Assembly (NCBI RefSeq): GCF_000003815.2 | Contig: NC_049982.1 | Span: forward strand, 14,607,931-14,671,930 | Length of the DNA: 64,000 bases | From: Branchiostoma floridae | Taxonomy: Eukaryota; Chordata; Leptocardii; Amphioxiformes; Branchiostomatidae | Reading direction: 5' to 3' | In this document: in pieces, positions 11,816-22,842 of the stretch | Numbering within the stretch: the stretch's first letter is position 1 | How the letters are laid out: the number at the start of each line of letters is the position of its first letter | Made by a program: the position numbers and the translations under genes | The notes under the pieces: generated by a model | Database searches by the model: none | Told to the model about the DNA's origin: nothing | What the model saw: the letters and a program-made list of their open reading frames with translations, nothing else

Positions 11816-12207
11816 AGGCGACAGGCAGTGGATGATCGTGCGTCTGTTTTAAGCCAGCTATCTTTTTATGATAAGTTTACTGCAAATTCTTGTCCGAGGG
11901 CTAATTGCAAGGGACAAAAGATGACAGGCAAATAATGGTTATCAGTATAGTAAGCGACTACTCTAGTCTAACTTAAAGATGTAACTTATAAGCTCCAACT
12001 CTTCTTTCTGCTTAATGACAATGCTGTTCTGACTGGAAGAAAATACCATGCCATCCAAAGAGATTTCATGTCAACTCAAATTTCCCATTATAATCATTAT
12101 GTTAAGAAATTTAGTATACAACATTGTCGTGATTGACCACTGAAATGTAGAAGCGACACCTACCGGTTTATCGATGATTGTCATCCAACAGTTATTGAAC
12201 TATTTTA
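11816..12207. other. Noncoding stretch, nothing recognised
   Basis: AT-rich DNA. The last three bases (TTA, 12205-12207) are the target duplication of the next element. Confidence 0.4.
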
Positions 12208-12600
12208 GGCCATGTTGATTTGGTTATATGGATGGCATCCTCTGGGAACCCAAAAACTGATGCGAGCGTGCGAATAGATAAAGTTTGACAAAAAGCTTCC
12301 ACCGTTATGAAATTTAAGTAGCCAGGAAAGTAGAACAGATGACTGAATAGATACAATATAGTACTGTATACCGAACAAAAGATTCATCATTTTTGTTCTT
12401 TCAGATCTTCTTTGACCTTGGAAAATTCTATGACATTGTTATAAGTTTCCCGATATTGTTTTTGCAATCCACGGCATATATATGCTTATTCTGAAGCTGC
12501 TTTGTACGATTTAGAGTATGGTTGAAAACTTTAATTTTTGGAAACGGCCGAAAAGTGATGCGCGCGCAGATGTCATCCATGTAATCATATCAACATGGCC
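12208..12600. mobile_element. Harbinger-like MITE, copy 1
   Basis: The element begins GGCCATGTTGATTTGGTTAT and ends with the inverse complement of GGCCATGTTGATATGATTAC. It is flanked by TTA on both sides (12205-12207 and 12601-12603). Three-base TWA duplications are characteristic of PIF/Harbinger elements. The left interior (CTCTGGGAACCCAAAAACTG, GCGAGCGTGCGAATA) matches the inverted right interior of the copy at 31629-31988. It is 393 bp with no coding capacity. Confidence 0.88.
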
Positions 12601-14981
12601 TTAGTTTAAGATGGTAATATATGTCACTTATATCTACCCGCGCAGATAAATAACACTCACTCGATCAGGGAAGCCTTGTACCGAGACCAATATTCTGCAC
12701 TGCTCTACTACAGAGGCAGATAACTTAGAAGCGCCTCCCAGCGATATATGTCCAAAGGTAAGAGGCCTGTTGCATCAATACGTAACGTTATAGCAACAAT
12801 GGCGGAGAAGTTTGGACACCAAAAGAAAACGCCAAGCATTATTCTTAGGGGATTCAAGCAATATTCTTAGAGGATTCAAGATTACTAATGCATTTCGCCC
12901 TATATATGAAATGAATAATTCGTTCGATGATTTCGGAGTTACTGAAGAAGCTTTACAGTAAATTATGAAAACCTTAAATCTTTGTGATTGGGGGAAGACA
13001 CTTTTGAATGACACCAGGGAGTATACAAACTGCATTCATTCAATAATACCAACAATGTTAGGTTAAGCCTACATTGCATGCATCCTGCCTATTCCATTAG
13101 ATTCGGCTGTATTCTAGCTACACTTTACGGATAAATCGTTTGAAAGATAGCCGAGTCAACTTATCTTCAAGGACTATGTACTATTTGAATGTGTGTTGTT
13201 GTGTGACTCATCTGTGTTGGTAATACATAGTTACGAAGTTGAGCTTTGTTCCAACACAAAAGAACAACTCACTATGTACTATATGACGGACAAGCATGTG
13301 CTAGGAGCAAACGTTCTGTAAACGTGCCACAACAGGGTCTATACATACCAAGTCCACAGTCAGATCGATGTCGGTTTTGAAGCTGGACTTGGACTTACAG
13401 CAATGTAATAGACCAGCTGCCCCGACGTCTTGCGGTCAATAACAGTGTGAATGCAGTTCTCGTGGGAAAGCTGTGGCTGGCTTTCACACACTCAATAATG
13501 ATGCTGGGCCAGGTGATATCTCACTGCACTTGGAGCACCGGTGCTGCATTTTGTTTATTTTTTTTTTGTCTTCTAAGTCATACGTTTACATATTACTCGA
13601 TCTGGAAGAAAGCATAGTTTCAAGTCCAACGAGTAAGTTATGCATATGAAAAGCGATATATAATCTTCGATACGTGATTTGAATCATCAAACCGAAAGTC
13701 TAAAGGTAATAACTAAAAAAGATGATCTCGATCCAGTTATCAGCTCACTAAAGAGCTAGTCTTTCACTGGTCGTGACAGAGAGGACAGAAGCTATGTACA
13801 GTATTTACAGGTTCATTGTGATGATGATGATGATAATGAATGGTTTATTGGTTTTAAAAAATCACTCGCAGCATGTTTGGCTGAATTGCGGATTTCATAC
13901 AAATAATTGTTGTCCTGCCAGAGCTAATTCTAGAAATATTAAAACATCTATATCATCAATTATATCTTAAACATATAAATAACAAATAAAATTCTGACAT
14001 TGCTAAAACCAAATTAAGTGCGTGTAGCAACACTTTAAAGCACAACAGATATCCTGAGATAAAGTCATTAGGCATTCAAAGGCGCACAACGTAGGGGATC
14101 GGCGAGTTTCTTAGTCTGCCAGTCCTACATTTCACATGTCGATATTTGTCACAGTTTCTGGTGGATCTGTTGTGATAGACCGATCCCTTTGGTGGTAATA
14201 TTGACGGTCTGTGTCTTTCCAAGAAAGTTCCGAACTTAAAACACAGCTCTTGTACCAAGGAAATTCCCCTAGCTCTTTTCGACAAGCACAATGAACAGTG
14301 GACCACAGCTTAACCGGTAGTACGAAATGATATAAAACAGCTTAAAAATCGAAACATTATATTCTTTTACCAGGTTTGTGTGGCAGTTGTAATGGGGTCA
14401 ATCGGATGTAAACATGATAGAAAGTGCCGTGAGTATTTTGTATCGGCGTGCCCTGTTCATGTTGTGGAGTCAGACGTAGGCACTGGCATAAGGTCTTCCT
14501 TGGAGCAAACACATCTGAACCACAAACAGTGAGACTCTTGCAAAGGTAGCTGCGTGAGCAACATACAGCGCAATAGGCAAATAGTAGTGGACAACCTCAA
14601 GCCAACCGTACACACTCACGCCACATCTTCGCAAAAGGCGCTGTAGCCGCATAGTTCCCATTGAGAACTTTATCTAAGCTAACCACCGGGCTAGTATCGC
14701 CTTGCGTGTGGCTTCTTTAATGGCCAGAGCTCGAATGTCTTCTGGCTTTGATAGGCCAACATACAGATCAATATCTCACCGAACTTCCTGAACCATCAAA
14801 ATCTGCAAACAGAGGCCATCTACCTTTGGATGAAAGTATGACCGCATTGATCCAAAAGAGCCTATATCCGTTTATGATATCTAATGCTTTTACCCATTAA
14901 TATCATTATCTAGATCTAATTTTGATCGCCCTTCAACAAAGAACAAATGAAATAAATATCGCCTCACCTTGCTATGCTCAC
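12601..14981. other. Mostly noncoding stretch with a disrupted short frame
   Basis: At 12799 an ATG in the context CAACAATGGCGGAG starts a 23-codon frame (MAEKFGHQKKTPSIILRGFK...). It is cut short after a 22-bp tandem duplication of ATTCTTAGRGGATTCAAG plus CAAT at about 12841-12880. The downstream frame (ITNAFRPIYEMNNSFDD...) would be joined if one copy were absent. This could be a decayed gene start or chance. Nothing else is recognised to 14981. Confidence 0.3.
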
Positions 14982-15076
14982 CTATAGCAAATGATATGTT
15001 GTCCTGGCACCTGTTCATCACACTGCTCACTTTTTCCTTCCAGTTTATTTTCTCACTTGCATGTCCGGTGAAAACC
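14982..15076 (-). CDS. Candidate internal exon of an unrecognised gene
   Basis: In minus orientation a CATTTCTATCGTAG acceptor at 15077-15079 leads into 31 complete codons (VFTGHASEKINWKEKV..., ending RCQDNISFAI) with one extra base at each end, then a CTATAG|GTGAGC donor at 14981-14980. A second donor (AGCAAG|GTGAGG at 14967-14966) lies 14 bp further on in the same frame. Charge and hydrophobic spacing look protein-like, but no domain is recognised. An alternative frame over 15077-15150 is also open and hydrophobic, so the exon boundaries are uncertain. The putative plus-strand gene start at 15195 would make this a divergent or overlapping arrangement. Confidence 0.3.
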
Positions 15077-15167
15077 CTACGATAGAAATGATCTTGGTAA
15101 TTCCCGACAGGAGTTCGAGCAGTCCGCCAATTAGCGCCTGTCTCAATTATATTAGTGTTCAAAGTGT

Positions 15168-15194
15168 TCTCTTCCGGCACCCTCCGGACCCAAG
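15168..15194 (+). promoter_or_regulatory. Housekeeping-type start: ETS-like and YY1/TISU motifs
   Basis: CTTCCGGC (ETS-like, near 15171), CCTCCGGACC, then CAAGATGGCGGT at 15191-15202. The last closely matches the TISU/YY1 element (SAASATGGCGGC) that joins transcription start and ATG in TATA-less genes with very short leaders. The motifs are seen directly; the promoter function is inferred. Confidence 0.4.
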
Positions 15195-15301
15195 ATGGCG
15201 GTGTCTCCCTTTCATGTTGTTTTTGGCGAAGTACTACAAGACATCGATGCAATACAAAAGGGACTTGTGTGTAATTGCATTCCCTCTCCTAATGAAGAGA
15301 A
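15195..15301 (+). CDS. Candidate first exon with a TISU-like start
   Basis: The ATG at 15195 sits inside CAAGATGGCGGT. The frame runs 56 codons to a TGA at 15363-15365, beginning MAVSPFHVVFGEVLQDIDAI and continuing QKGLVCNCIPSPNEEK. A donor-like GAGAA|GTACGT at 15302 would end the exon after 35 codons plus two bases. The protein is either a very short one or, more likely, the start of a spliced gene whose later exons I did not find. No family is recognised. The start was chosen for its motif context; no earlier in-frame ATG shares it. Confidence 0.35.
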
Positions 15302-15365
15302 GTACGTGCTAGAACATCCACGTGTCATGGGCCAAACGGGAATCTTCCGCAGAGACATGACATGA

Positions 15366-16235
15366 GCTGTGAGGTTGTACCGGGCAGGATCTATCTTACA
15401 TAGACGAGACAGGCACGGGCCATTGTATTAAAATACCAGACACTTTTTTTTACAGAACTTCAAACGAAAAGTAAATGCCCACCTCAGCGCCACTCGCTAG
15501 CGTACTGTATTGTAAAATGTTGTTCAGTTCAGCACAGCTGTTAATGATGAGGTGGTAGCTAAAGCATAGATAAATGTAAAAGTAAAAAAGAATATGATTG
15601 TGTACCTACAATATTGCCGAAAAAACTGTGAATTTTCTTTTGTCTGAAATGTTTTACAAGATCAAAAATCGATTCAGGGTCTCAGCAACCAAGTTGATCT
15701 AAGATCACATCTAGAATCTTCTTAAGCCAGGATGAGACCATGTTTGTCTAGAGTGAAGCTCATAGTGACTAGATTTGTAGGAGACGCCGAAGCGAATAAA
15801 AAACATTGACCTGCAGAGGTATACATTTGTTATCCCCATCATCCTTAATGGTCGGTCCCTAATCAAATCAATTTTAGCCGATGTGGGCAAGAGCGTGCAA
15901 CTATGTATCATGTGATGTCGTTAAACTCATACCACATGTTGTCTGCCCGCGTCAGGCCAAACCTATCCATATCAATTGCCGATGATGAGAAGCTTTCAGA
16001 ACCTTTGTAGCGATCTACCCTTACGGACATACCCAGTATGTATTGGAGTTACATCAATCTCATATCACACATCCACAACCAATGTCGCTGGTGGAGCATG
16101 CGCAGTCTGAGCAGGTTTCGGCCACGCATATCCTTCGCGACAACCATGTCACTACCATTTCACAGCCAGAACATGACCTACTTCCAACCGAGTCCCAAAT
16201 ACTTTCAAATTCCGGCCTACTCTCTGCGGGTCTAC
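15366..16235. other. Noncoding stretch, nothing recognised
   Basis: No exon continuing the candidate at 15195 and no repeat is recognised before the decamer array. Confidence 0.35.
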
Positions 16236-16250
16236 CGAAAGTGCGAAAAG

Positions 16251-16387
16251 GAACGAAAAGGAACGAAAAGGAACGAAAAGGAACGAAAAGGAACGAAAAG
16301 GAACGAAAAGGAACGAAAAGGAACGAAAAGGAACGAAAAGGAACGAAAAGGAACGAAAAGGAACGAAAAGGAACGAAAAGGAACGAA
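16251..16387. repeat. Decamer tandem array (GAACGAAAAG)n
   Basis: Thirteen perfect consecutive 10-bp units plus a partial one. All six-frame open readings over it are periodic (KERKGTKRNE or SFLFVPFRSF patterns) and are not genes. Confidence 0.99.
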
Positions 16388-17664
16388 GTATGAAGCAAAT
16401 TCAAATAAAATCGATGGTAATATTAGGAAAAGGTAAACTGTGATCGGCAAATGCATTTTGCGGCTTGTTCCACGAAATTCCTATAGCAATGGTTCAATGG
16501 AGGAATGAATATTGATGAGACCTATCTATGCATATCTATGTTCATGTACGTGTTAATGTGGTTATAACATTCCTTAGAATATCCATATTACATTTATATT
16601 ATAAAGTTTCACAAGAAGAAATGGATTATGTTGAGAACGATTGCGCATATTTTATCATAAAAAGCCATGCTATGTGGATATAGTTGTTTAAAAAATGCAA
16701 TGATAGCAAAGTTACAAGTATATGTATTGCACAATTTGTAAGAACTTGACCTTAGAGAAATATAGGTCGAATGTTCGAACCCAGGGAAGTCGACGATCGG
16801 AAGTTCGAGCCCAGCATGTTGGGAATTATTCTTCCTTCCTTTTTTTCACACTTTCATTAATATCAATACAACGCCTTAAATTTGTTTTGCAACCAGGACA
16901 TCAAAACCCGGCATTGGGATGGGGATGGATTTTTTTATCATCAGCGAGGGCCTGATGTCGGTCGCAAGAGGCAGAAATTTATTTGTGTTGAATATGACGG
17001 AAAATTGTTGACAGAAATTGTATTTCCCAATATCCTTTGCACAAATTCCTCACGTTGGCACCTTTCTTCCCGCCAAAATGATGAATACTCATTGTACAAC
17101 TTGATGAAATCTCTTTGGTACAATGCATATATGTCTCTCCTTTTACAGCTTTTCTTTCGTTGTGAACGAGCGAGAAGATATGTCTCCAGTCTCCAGAAAA
17201 CCATGTTGTTGGCCCTGTTGAAAGGAGCTGTCATGCTCGTCGTGGGGCAGCAGTTTATTATCATATCTTTCCTGACCGGATTTCGCGGGTCATTTGCATG
17301 CGGCGCTCCCCTCTAGGGAGAATAAAAGCCACCCAAATACAACAAAAACGTTACAATCTTGCCTCATCCTGAAAATGTATAATAATCGATATTCATCTAC
17401 CACCCACTGAATTTTAGTCCTAACTTTCTTATCTCAGTTCCGTTTCTTTGTATTTCGCAGATCTTCAAAGAATAATTTAGCCACACAAAAACGACAGCCT
17501 GAAACAGCGCTGTAAAAATTTGATAATGTCAAATTCTCGGTAAAATAAAACACGTTTCATAGGCTTCTAACGCCCGCAGTACCGATTCCTTATATTCTCA
17601 TTGATTTTATTTAAGTTTGCTTCATACTCCATTCCTTTTCGCTCCTTTTCGCACTTTCGGTACT

Positions 17665-17793
17665 TTCCTTTTCGTTCCTTTTCGTTCCTTTTCGTTCCTT
17701 TTCGTTCCTTTTCGTTCCTTTTCGTTCCTTTTCGTTCCTTTTCGTTCCTTTTCGTTCCTTTTCGTTCCTTTTCGTTCCTTTTCGTTCCTTTTC
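17665..17793. repeat. Decamer tandem array, inverse orientation
   Basis: About twelve perfect units of TTCGTTCCTT, the inverse complement of the unit at 16251-16387. The uniformity of both arrays implies recent expansion or homogenisation. Confidence 0.99.
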
Positions 17794-17892
17794 GCACTTT
17801 CGGTACACCGCTCTCGGCCTACTCTCAGCCATTCCGACTTCTGACCGCAGATTGTCGACCCTCGCTGATTCTACTGCCAACTGTCTAACGAA

Positions 17893-18287
17893 CACACCTT
17901 TCTCACGCGGCGGCCATGACAGATCTAAAACGAGTTCAATGAGGCAAACAAAAGACTGTCCATCATAATTAGCAGTTCAACTAATGATAGTATGCAAATT
18001 AGAAAATCTACCAATGAGAGAATGACCGCATGTCCGTCAAATATTTGCATTATTATGTTTTTATTGTGCATCTCTAAAGGGACTATGGGATCAGTCTACG
18101 CTGCCCTAAATCGCGAACATAGTTCGGTGCATAACACTAGTTATAACATTTATTATTTAATCTTACATCGTGAAAATCTATGAGGTTTGGGGGAAAACTA
18201 AAAAAGATGATTTTAGAAATAGTTTTTGCCTGTTTGTCTCATTGACATCGTCTTCGACCTATCATGGCCGCCGCTTGAGAAAGGTGT
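17893..18287. mobile_element. Inverted-repeat pair around a 270-bp loop
   Basis: The left arm ACACCTTTCTCACGCGGCGG...CAATGAGGCAAACA (17893-17951) pairs with the inverse of 18233-18287 (ACACCTTTCTCAAGCGGCGG...CAATGAGACAAACA), at roughly three quarters identity. It begins about 85 bp after the foldback unit and could be part of the same rearrangement. No clear target duplication is seen. Both arms contain GCGGCGGCCATGA. Confidence 0.65.
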
Positions 18288-19890
18288 ATTGAAATGGACT
18301 GTGCTAGCGATTTTTAAAGGGGGTTAATTTCGCTTGTAATCAGAATGATTCTGTGTTTTAAACATCACCGACATATATATACGTCGAATTGGGGACAAAG
18401 TTGGCTTCAATACGGCTTTCTTCGGTTGTGATGTATTTTTGGAGGCGTACCGGTTATGTGAAGGTCGGGGGTTGTCGACACATGTTCAGGTAGTAGTCGT
18501 CTCTTCGAATGGTTGAAGTATGGTTAGGTTAGAAACTGATGGAAGAAAAAGAAATGGTCGTGGCATGGTTGGGGAGTTACATTTATCACTTAGCCACGTC
18601 ACGTCACGATCACTGCTGACTTGCTCCCAACCTGTTCACAAGCCAGTCCAGACCTCCCGTTTACTTGTGCTATCAAATCACTCCCGAATGTTTGAACATT
18701 TTGATTCATTCGGCTGACAGGTAGGCAACTTCGCAATGAAGAACTGCCAATTACAACTTGCATGACTCCTAACTTAAACCTAATGGTCTGGGGCATTATA
18801 GACATCGTGCGAGTGTCATTACCGGTCATTAATTTCAAATGATCATATCAAAATGTTTGTTTTTTTGTCTATGGCAAGCCCCATAAATTTTGCAGGGATG
18901 CAGATGTCAAAATCAGCAAAAGAACAAAAGCGGTAACGAAGTATATGTAGCACCAACGGCAACAGCTTTATGTCCCTTTTGCTGGTCACTGTCGGTCCCT
19001 TTGTTTGAGTATCTCACTTGGCTTCAGGACGTCGGAGACGTCGCTGCGTTCCGAATTGAATTTGTGTTACCCTTGCATTGGCTTTATAATGGGAATATCA
19101 TGCAAAACGTATCGATGAAATCTATTTAGTGTTCTGTCTACTAGAGATTGCACGGCCCAAGCGACGCCGCCTACATACCGCCTTAAGAACGAAGTCGTGA
19201 TCCTTTTCATCGTTTGAAATTCTACACCTATCTTGATGACGGATGCATATCACCGCTATATGCGCAGGTCGTCCACCTATTACGACAGAGCAATCTAGAT
19301 GAAAGTAACTACATTGTGAAAACATGGAGACGGGCGTAAAGGCTGACATTTTGTAAGTGTCTGTCCTGCAGTTATCCATCAGCCGCCCGTACATTAGTGA
19401 AATGACTATTGTGTGAGCATCAATGAAGGTCCATTATAGCTTATATAATATGATATGATATGATGGTTTATATAAGTGAAATCGTCAATGTCCCTAAGGC
19501 CCGAATTTGACTGAAAGGAGAACGCTGAGCGACCGAAATTGAAATTGTATGACCTATAAAATGTGATTTGAAAGACAAAAACGTTGCAAAAGACACTTAT
19601 TTATCCATAGAATTCGGTGAAACTTCCGACGAAATTTGGGATCGCACAATGGCTGCTCAACGATGGCCACATATCAGTGGAAAGGGGAGCGGACGTCAAA
19701 TCTGAACTGACAGTTTCGACTTTCTGATTCGGTTCAAATGTTTTAAACAATGCAGATGGGTGAAATATTTCCAGGTATAGTGGATATGTTTTGGTCATCA
19801 ATGCCATTGATTTCACATCATAAACACTTTCACAGCGTCCCGGCGCAAAGCCACAGCTGCAGCCCCGGTAGGTACCCGAACTGCTCTGTC
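18288..19890. other. Noncoding stretch, nothing recognised
   Basis: Several short frames exist without support. The minus-strand frame near 19601-19700 (ending NFVGSFTEFYG) has a plausible acceptor (GTCAGTTCAG) but no other evidence. Confidence 0.35.
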
Positions 19891-19899
19891 AGAGCCTCA

Positions 19900-19945
19900 G
19901 TGATTGGCGGCAGCTTGCACGGAGGAGGGTTTATAAAAGGCGTGC
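19900..19945 (+). promoter_or_regulatory. CCAAT/TATA promoter-like signature
   Basis: An inverted CCAAT box (GTGATTGGCGG, about 19900) is followed about 28 bp later by GTTTATAAAAGGCG (19930-19942), a near-ideal TATA box. A start site would be expected at about 19965-19970. The plus-strand frame beginning at 19961 is not recognised as a protein. Confidence 0.3.
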
Positions 19946-20190
19946 ATGTAGTTAAGTTCGGTGGTGGCCTTTTCAAGTGAGGTGCTCAAGGCTACCTATT
20001 ACAGGAGACATGTGGTGAAGACATTCACGTCCCAAAACCATAATTACTTCAGCTGTTTGATTAAGGAGCCGCAGAATCACCTGTCATCGATTCTTGCTGA
20101 GAGACATGTTGAAATCGCGAGATTTATGTCTCATCGGTACCGAGACTTGGTCTGTAATCATTCTCATGAAATACTTAGTGGCAAACGTAC

Positions 20191-20247
20191 CTCTCTGATT
20201 GGTGTCTTTTAGCACGATAAATTTCAGTTTTCCTGTGTCTCCTGGGT
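20191..20247 (-). CDS. Candidate small internal exon
   Basis: In minus orientation GTTTTTGGTTTTTTCTATTCAG is followed at 20247 by two bases, eighteen codons reading PGDTGKLKFIVLKDTNQR, one base, then the donor AGAGAG|GTACGT at 20190. The pyrimidine tract and peptide composition are exon-like. The surrounding minus frame is open from 20368 to 20084, so the frame itself is weak evidence. No partner exon has been identified. Confidence 0.35.
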
Positions 20248-20940
20248 CTGAATAGAAAAAACCAAAAACGCGTTTGAAAAGAAGCTGCACGTCTGCTCGA
20301 TGATTAGCACCCAGCTTGTAGGTACGAGTGGAGGTATGGTGAGGTATTTGGTAGTCTGTGCTCCTCATTCCACACTTCTACATTCCGTTATCACTGCTGA
20401 TCCATGCCCCTGGTGCCATATATACCTCCCTGCCCTAGTACATACATGTGGGAGTATCAACACCCCTCTGCACAAGATTACGATCATTGAGCGACCAAAC
20501 ATGTGACAGGTTGATGAGCAAATGTCATAGATAAAGACTGGTATATTTTTTATTGTTGTCTTTTGAATCAAACATCGTAAATTACATTTATAAAAAATAT
20601 AAAATCTAGGGTCAATCAAGTCTTTTTTTGGTCCCTAAACGATTCCTTGGGGCGGGTTCACGTGTGCGTTTATATTCACGTCCGTATGATGTCCATATAG
20701 ATTATCAGGTTCTACCAGGCTCCAGGTCGAAATAGGACACATATATAGCCAGATAACATACCAGCGGAGTTAGCTGGTTGCAAACCGTACAACTCGGACA
20801 GGTAACTCTACTGAACTTTTCTACATTTGTTACAATTTCAACTATCTTTGCAGCAACCCATACAGCCTGGTAGAGGCTAACAAAATCTATGAGGACATCA
20901 AGCGGACTTGAAAAGATACGCACGTGTAAACTCACCTTAA
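20248..20940. other. Noncoding stretch, nothing recognised
   Basis: Open minus-strand frames at 20365-20619 and 20705-20950 have no recognised domain. The last three bases (TAA) are the target duplication of the next MITE. Confidence 0.35.
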
Positions 20941-21185
20941 AGGCCCCCACTTCACAAGACGGCGATCGCGCTGCAACCTCAAGGAGATCTATACAACGGA
21001 TTTCATAATATGAGTATCATACAAAATGGAAGTTTACTGAAGACAAAAAAAATACACAAAGCGTAAAAAGACTCGTTTCTATGCCAAAAAATTCGTTGAT
21101 GACTGTTAAATCACTCGGTCGCAGGGCGGTTGCGGCCCTAGTGGAAAGGGGAAGTGAGTGATCACTGTCTAGTGGAATGGGGGCA
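20941..21185. mobile_element. TAA-flanked MITE, family 2, full-length copy
   Basis: It starts AGGCCCCCACTTCACAAGAC and ends GTCTAGTGGAATGGGGGCA, whose inverse TGCCCCCATTCCACTAGAC pairs with the start. TAA lies at both borders (20938-20940 and 21186-21188). The interior includes GCGATCGCGCTGCAACCTC and a T-rich or A-rich middle shared with 3820-4145 and 28590-28781. The length of 245 bp almost equals that of the related-ended element at 23417-23662. Three-base TAA duplications suggest the Harbinger type. Confidence 0.75.
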
Positions 21186-21938
21186 TAAGGGAACGGGTCT
21201 AGAACCAGATACTCTCTCCACTCATTCCAACCCAACAGGGTCAAATGAGGCACATTTCGCACCTCCTATTCTCACAGCAACCCCTCCCACTATACGAAAA
21301 GGCTCCCGTCCTACGGGCTTCTCATGAAGTCCCCGCGGCACCGGATATCCGTGACCGTACAGGTGGCCGGCGGTCAAGTACTCAGCTCTCTTCGCGCGCA
21401 CTATTGAACGGACGGCCCAGGAATGCCGATCTGCCTTTGCCACTACTATGCGCATTCAGGTAACACAGAGACTCGGATGGGGTATATCAGTATCACAAAA
21501 TGTGCTCATTTCACACAGATCACCTCACCTAACCCTCTTGAACGAAGTCCTTGATGCATTACTAAAAAAACGTTGCTCACAAAAGTGTCCAACATTTTAA
21601 TTGAACCATTTCATATATAGCTGAAATAAGATCCCACAGAATAAGCAACTTGTCTCTTACAATCGAATTGTCTCTTACAGTTGAATTCCAAGAAAAAGTC
21701 GCACTCAAGAGCTAGCAGCTGCGTTCAACCTGGCATTGGAGAAGATACTTTATAATTTACAAACTTAACAAATATTCTCCATTGGATACCCATCTCGAGT
21801 GGCCACTCAAACGACAAAAGAATATGCCCGGGTCTCTGTCGATTTTAGAGGAGATGCATAAAAGTCATTTTCAGCAGGAAAGGAAAAGTAGCTTCAGGGC
21901 CTTAATCTTAATCCAAGCAACACATACTAGTACTTCAT
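21186..21938. other. Noncoding stretch, nothing recognised
   Basis: A GC-richer patch at 21250-21450 has open frames on both strands without recognisable products. Confidence 0.35.
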
Positions 21939-22842
21939 TACCTTCGCCAAGAAGGTTATATTTTGGGTAGCGTGTGTTTGTATGTATGTATGTATGTATG
22001 TATGTATGTGTGTAGAACACCGGTATAACTGGAGAATGCCTGGATGGATTGTATTGATATTTGGTATGTGGGTAGATCTTGATGACACCTGAAAACGATT
22101 AGATTTTGGGCCCCCTAGGGACTTCTTACGGTACTGCAGCGGTACTTCCTGGTTTGATATCTCAAGTTCTGGACATGCTGTAGTCATGATTTTTAAGTGG
22201 TAGATAGCTCGTGGGACCGAAAGTAAGTGGTATAGATTTGGGCACCCTAGCGGCTTGTTTTGGAACTGCAGGGCAGGTTTAGTGTCAGACTTTGAAAGGG
22301 AATATCTCAAGAAGGGATTGATGGATTGTCATAATTTTTGGTATGTAGACAGCTGAAGTGATGCTTCATATAGTTACATATTAATTATGCAAATTGAAAT
22401 CTAATTTGCATAATTAATTAGGAAATCGTCTAAACACGCCCAGTTCAATTATAAGACCATTACAACATGTGGCATTTGTAAATGAGAAAAAGAAAGATAT
22501 TTATAGACATATATTATGCCAAATAAAGACCTAATTTGCATAATTAATGAGAGAATGCTATAATGTCATTGTGGTTACTGACAGGAACTTCATACTTGTA
22601 GCATTTGGAAGTTATGTACAGGTGAACATCATTGAACATAAATTATGTAAATGAGGTCCTCATTTGCATAAATTATCAGAAAATGCGATTACGCCTTATT
22701 TCTTAAACATAGATTGTATACGCCTGTTGTTTGGTGAAGGAGATGATCAACTGATATAATTTATGCAAATGAGTACCCTATTTGCATAATTAATGACAGA
22801 ATTAATACAGCAGTTGTAAAGGGTAGAATCATTTGGCGAAGG
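21939..22842 (+). mobile_element. Palindrome-ended element, copy 1 (CCTTCGCC type)
   Basis: It begins ACCTTCGCCAAGAAGGTTAT, in which ACCTTC and GAAGGT are inverse, and ends TTTGGCGAAGGTTTTA, the inverse of the first half. After the start come a (TATG)n run at 21981-22008, monomers of a unit with GGATGGATTGTATTGATATTTGGTATGTGGGTAG and CCCCCTAG...TACTGCAGC, then at least four units carrying ATGCAAAT/ATTTGCAT. A T flanks each end. The orientation, short ends and tandem core resemble nonautonomous Helentron-type elements; this assignment is inference. Confidence 0.75.
21981..22010. repeat. (TATG)n microsatellite
   Basis: Six to seven tandem TATG units lie inside the palindrome-ended element, just after its 5-prime palindrome. 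Confidence 0.95.

Larger units (their letters stand above)
16236..17806. mobile_element. Foldback unit with inverted decamer arrays at both ends
   Basis: The left arm holds CCGAAAGTGCGAAAAG, then 13 units of GAACGAAAAG (16251-16387), then AGTATGAAGCAAATTCAAATAAAATC. The right arm is the inverse complement in the same order: AATAAAATC-like DNA at about 17600-17640 (read on the minus strand AGTATGAAGCAAACTTAAAT), then about 12 units of TTCGTTCCTT (17665-17793), then CGCACTTTCGGTAC. The right array is bracketed on both sides by GCACTTTCGGTAC. The loop (about 16440-17575) has open frames on both strands without recognised domains. Terminal arrays plus inverse flanks suggest a foldback-type transposon or an inverted duplication; no target duplication was identified. 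Confidence 0.75.

Noticed and set aside
16038-16456. KERKGTKRNE and SFLFVPFRSF periodic proteins
   Set aside because: A 10-bp repeat is open in several frames; the peptides are by-products of the array. The same holds for the frames at 17567-17895.
16760-16820. TTCGAACC and TTCGAGCC words resembling a tRNA T arm
   Set aside because: No A box or acceptor stem at proper spacing; no cloverleaf can be drawn.
16251-17793. CRISPR-like regular repeats
   Set aside because: The units are contiguous without spacers and the genome is animal; these are tandem arrays.
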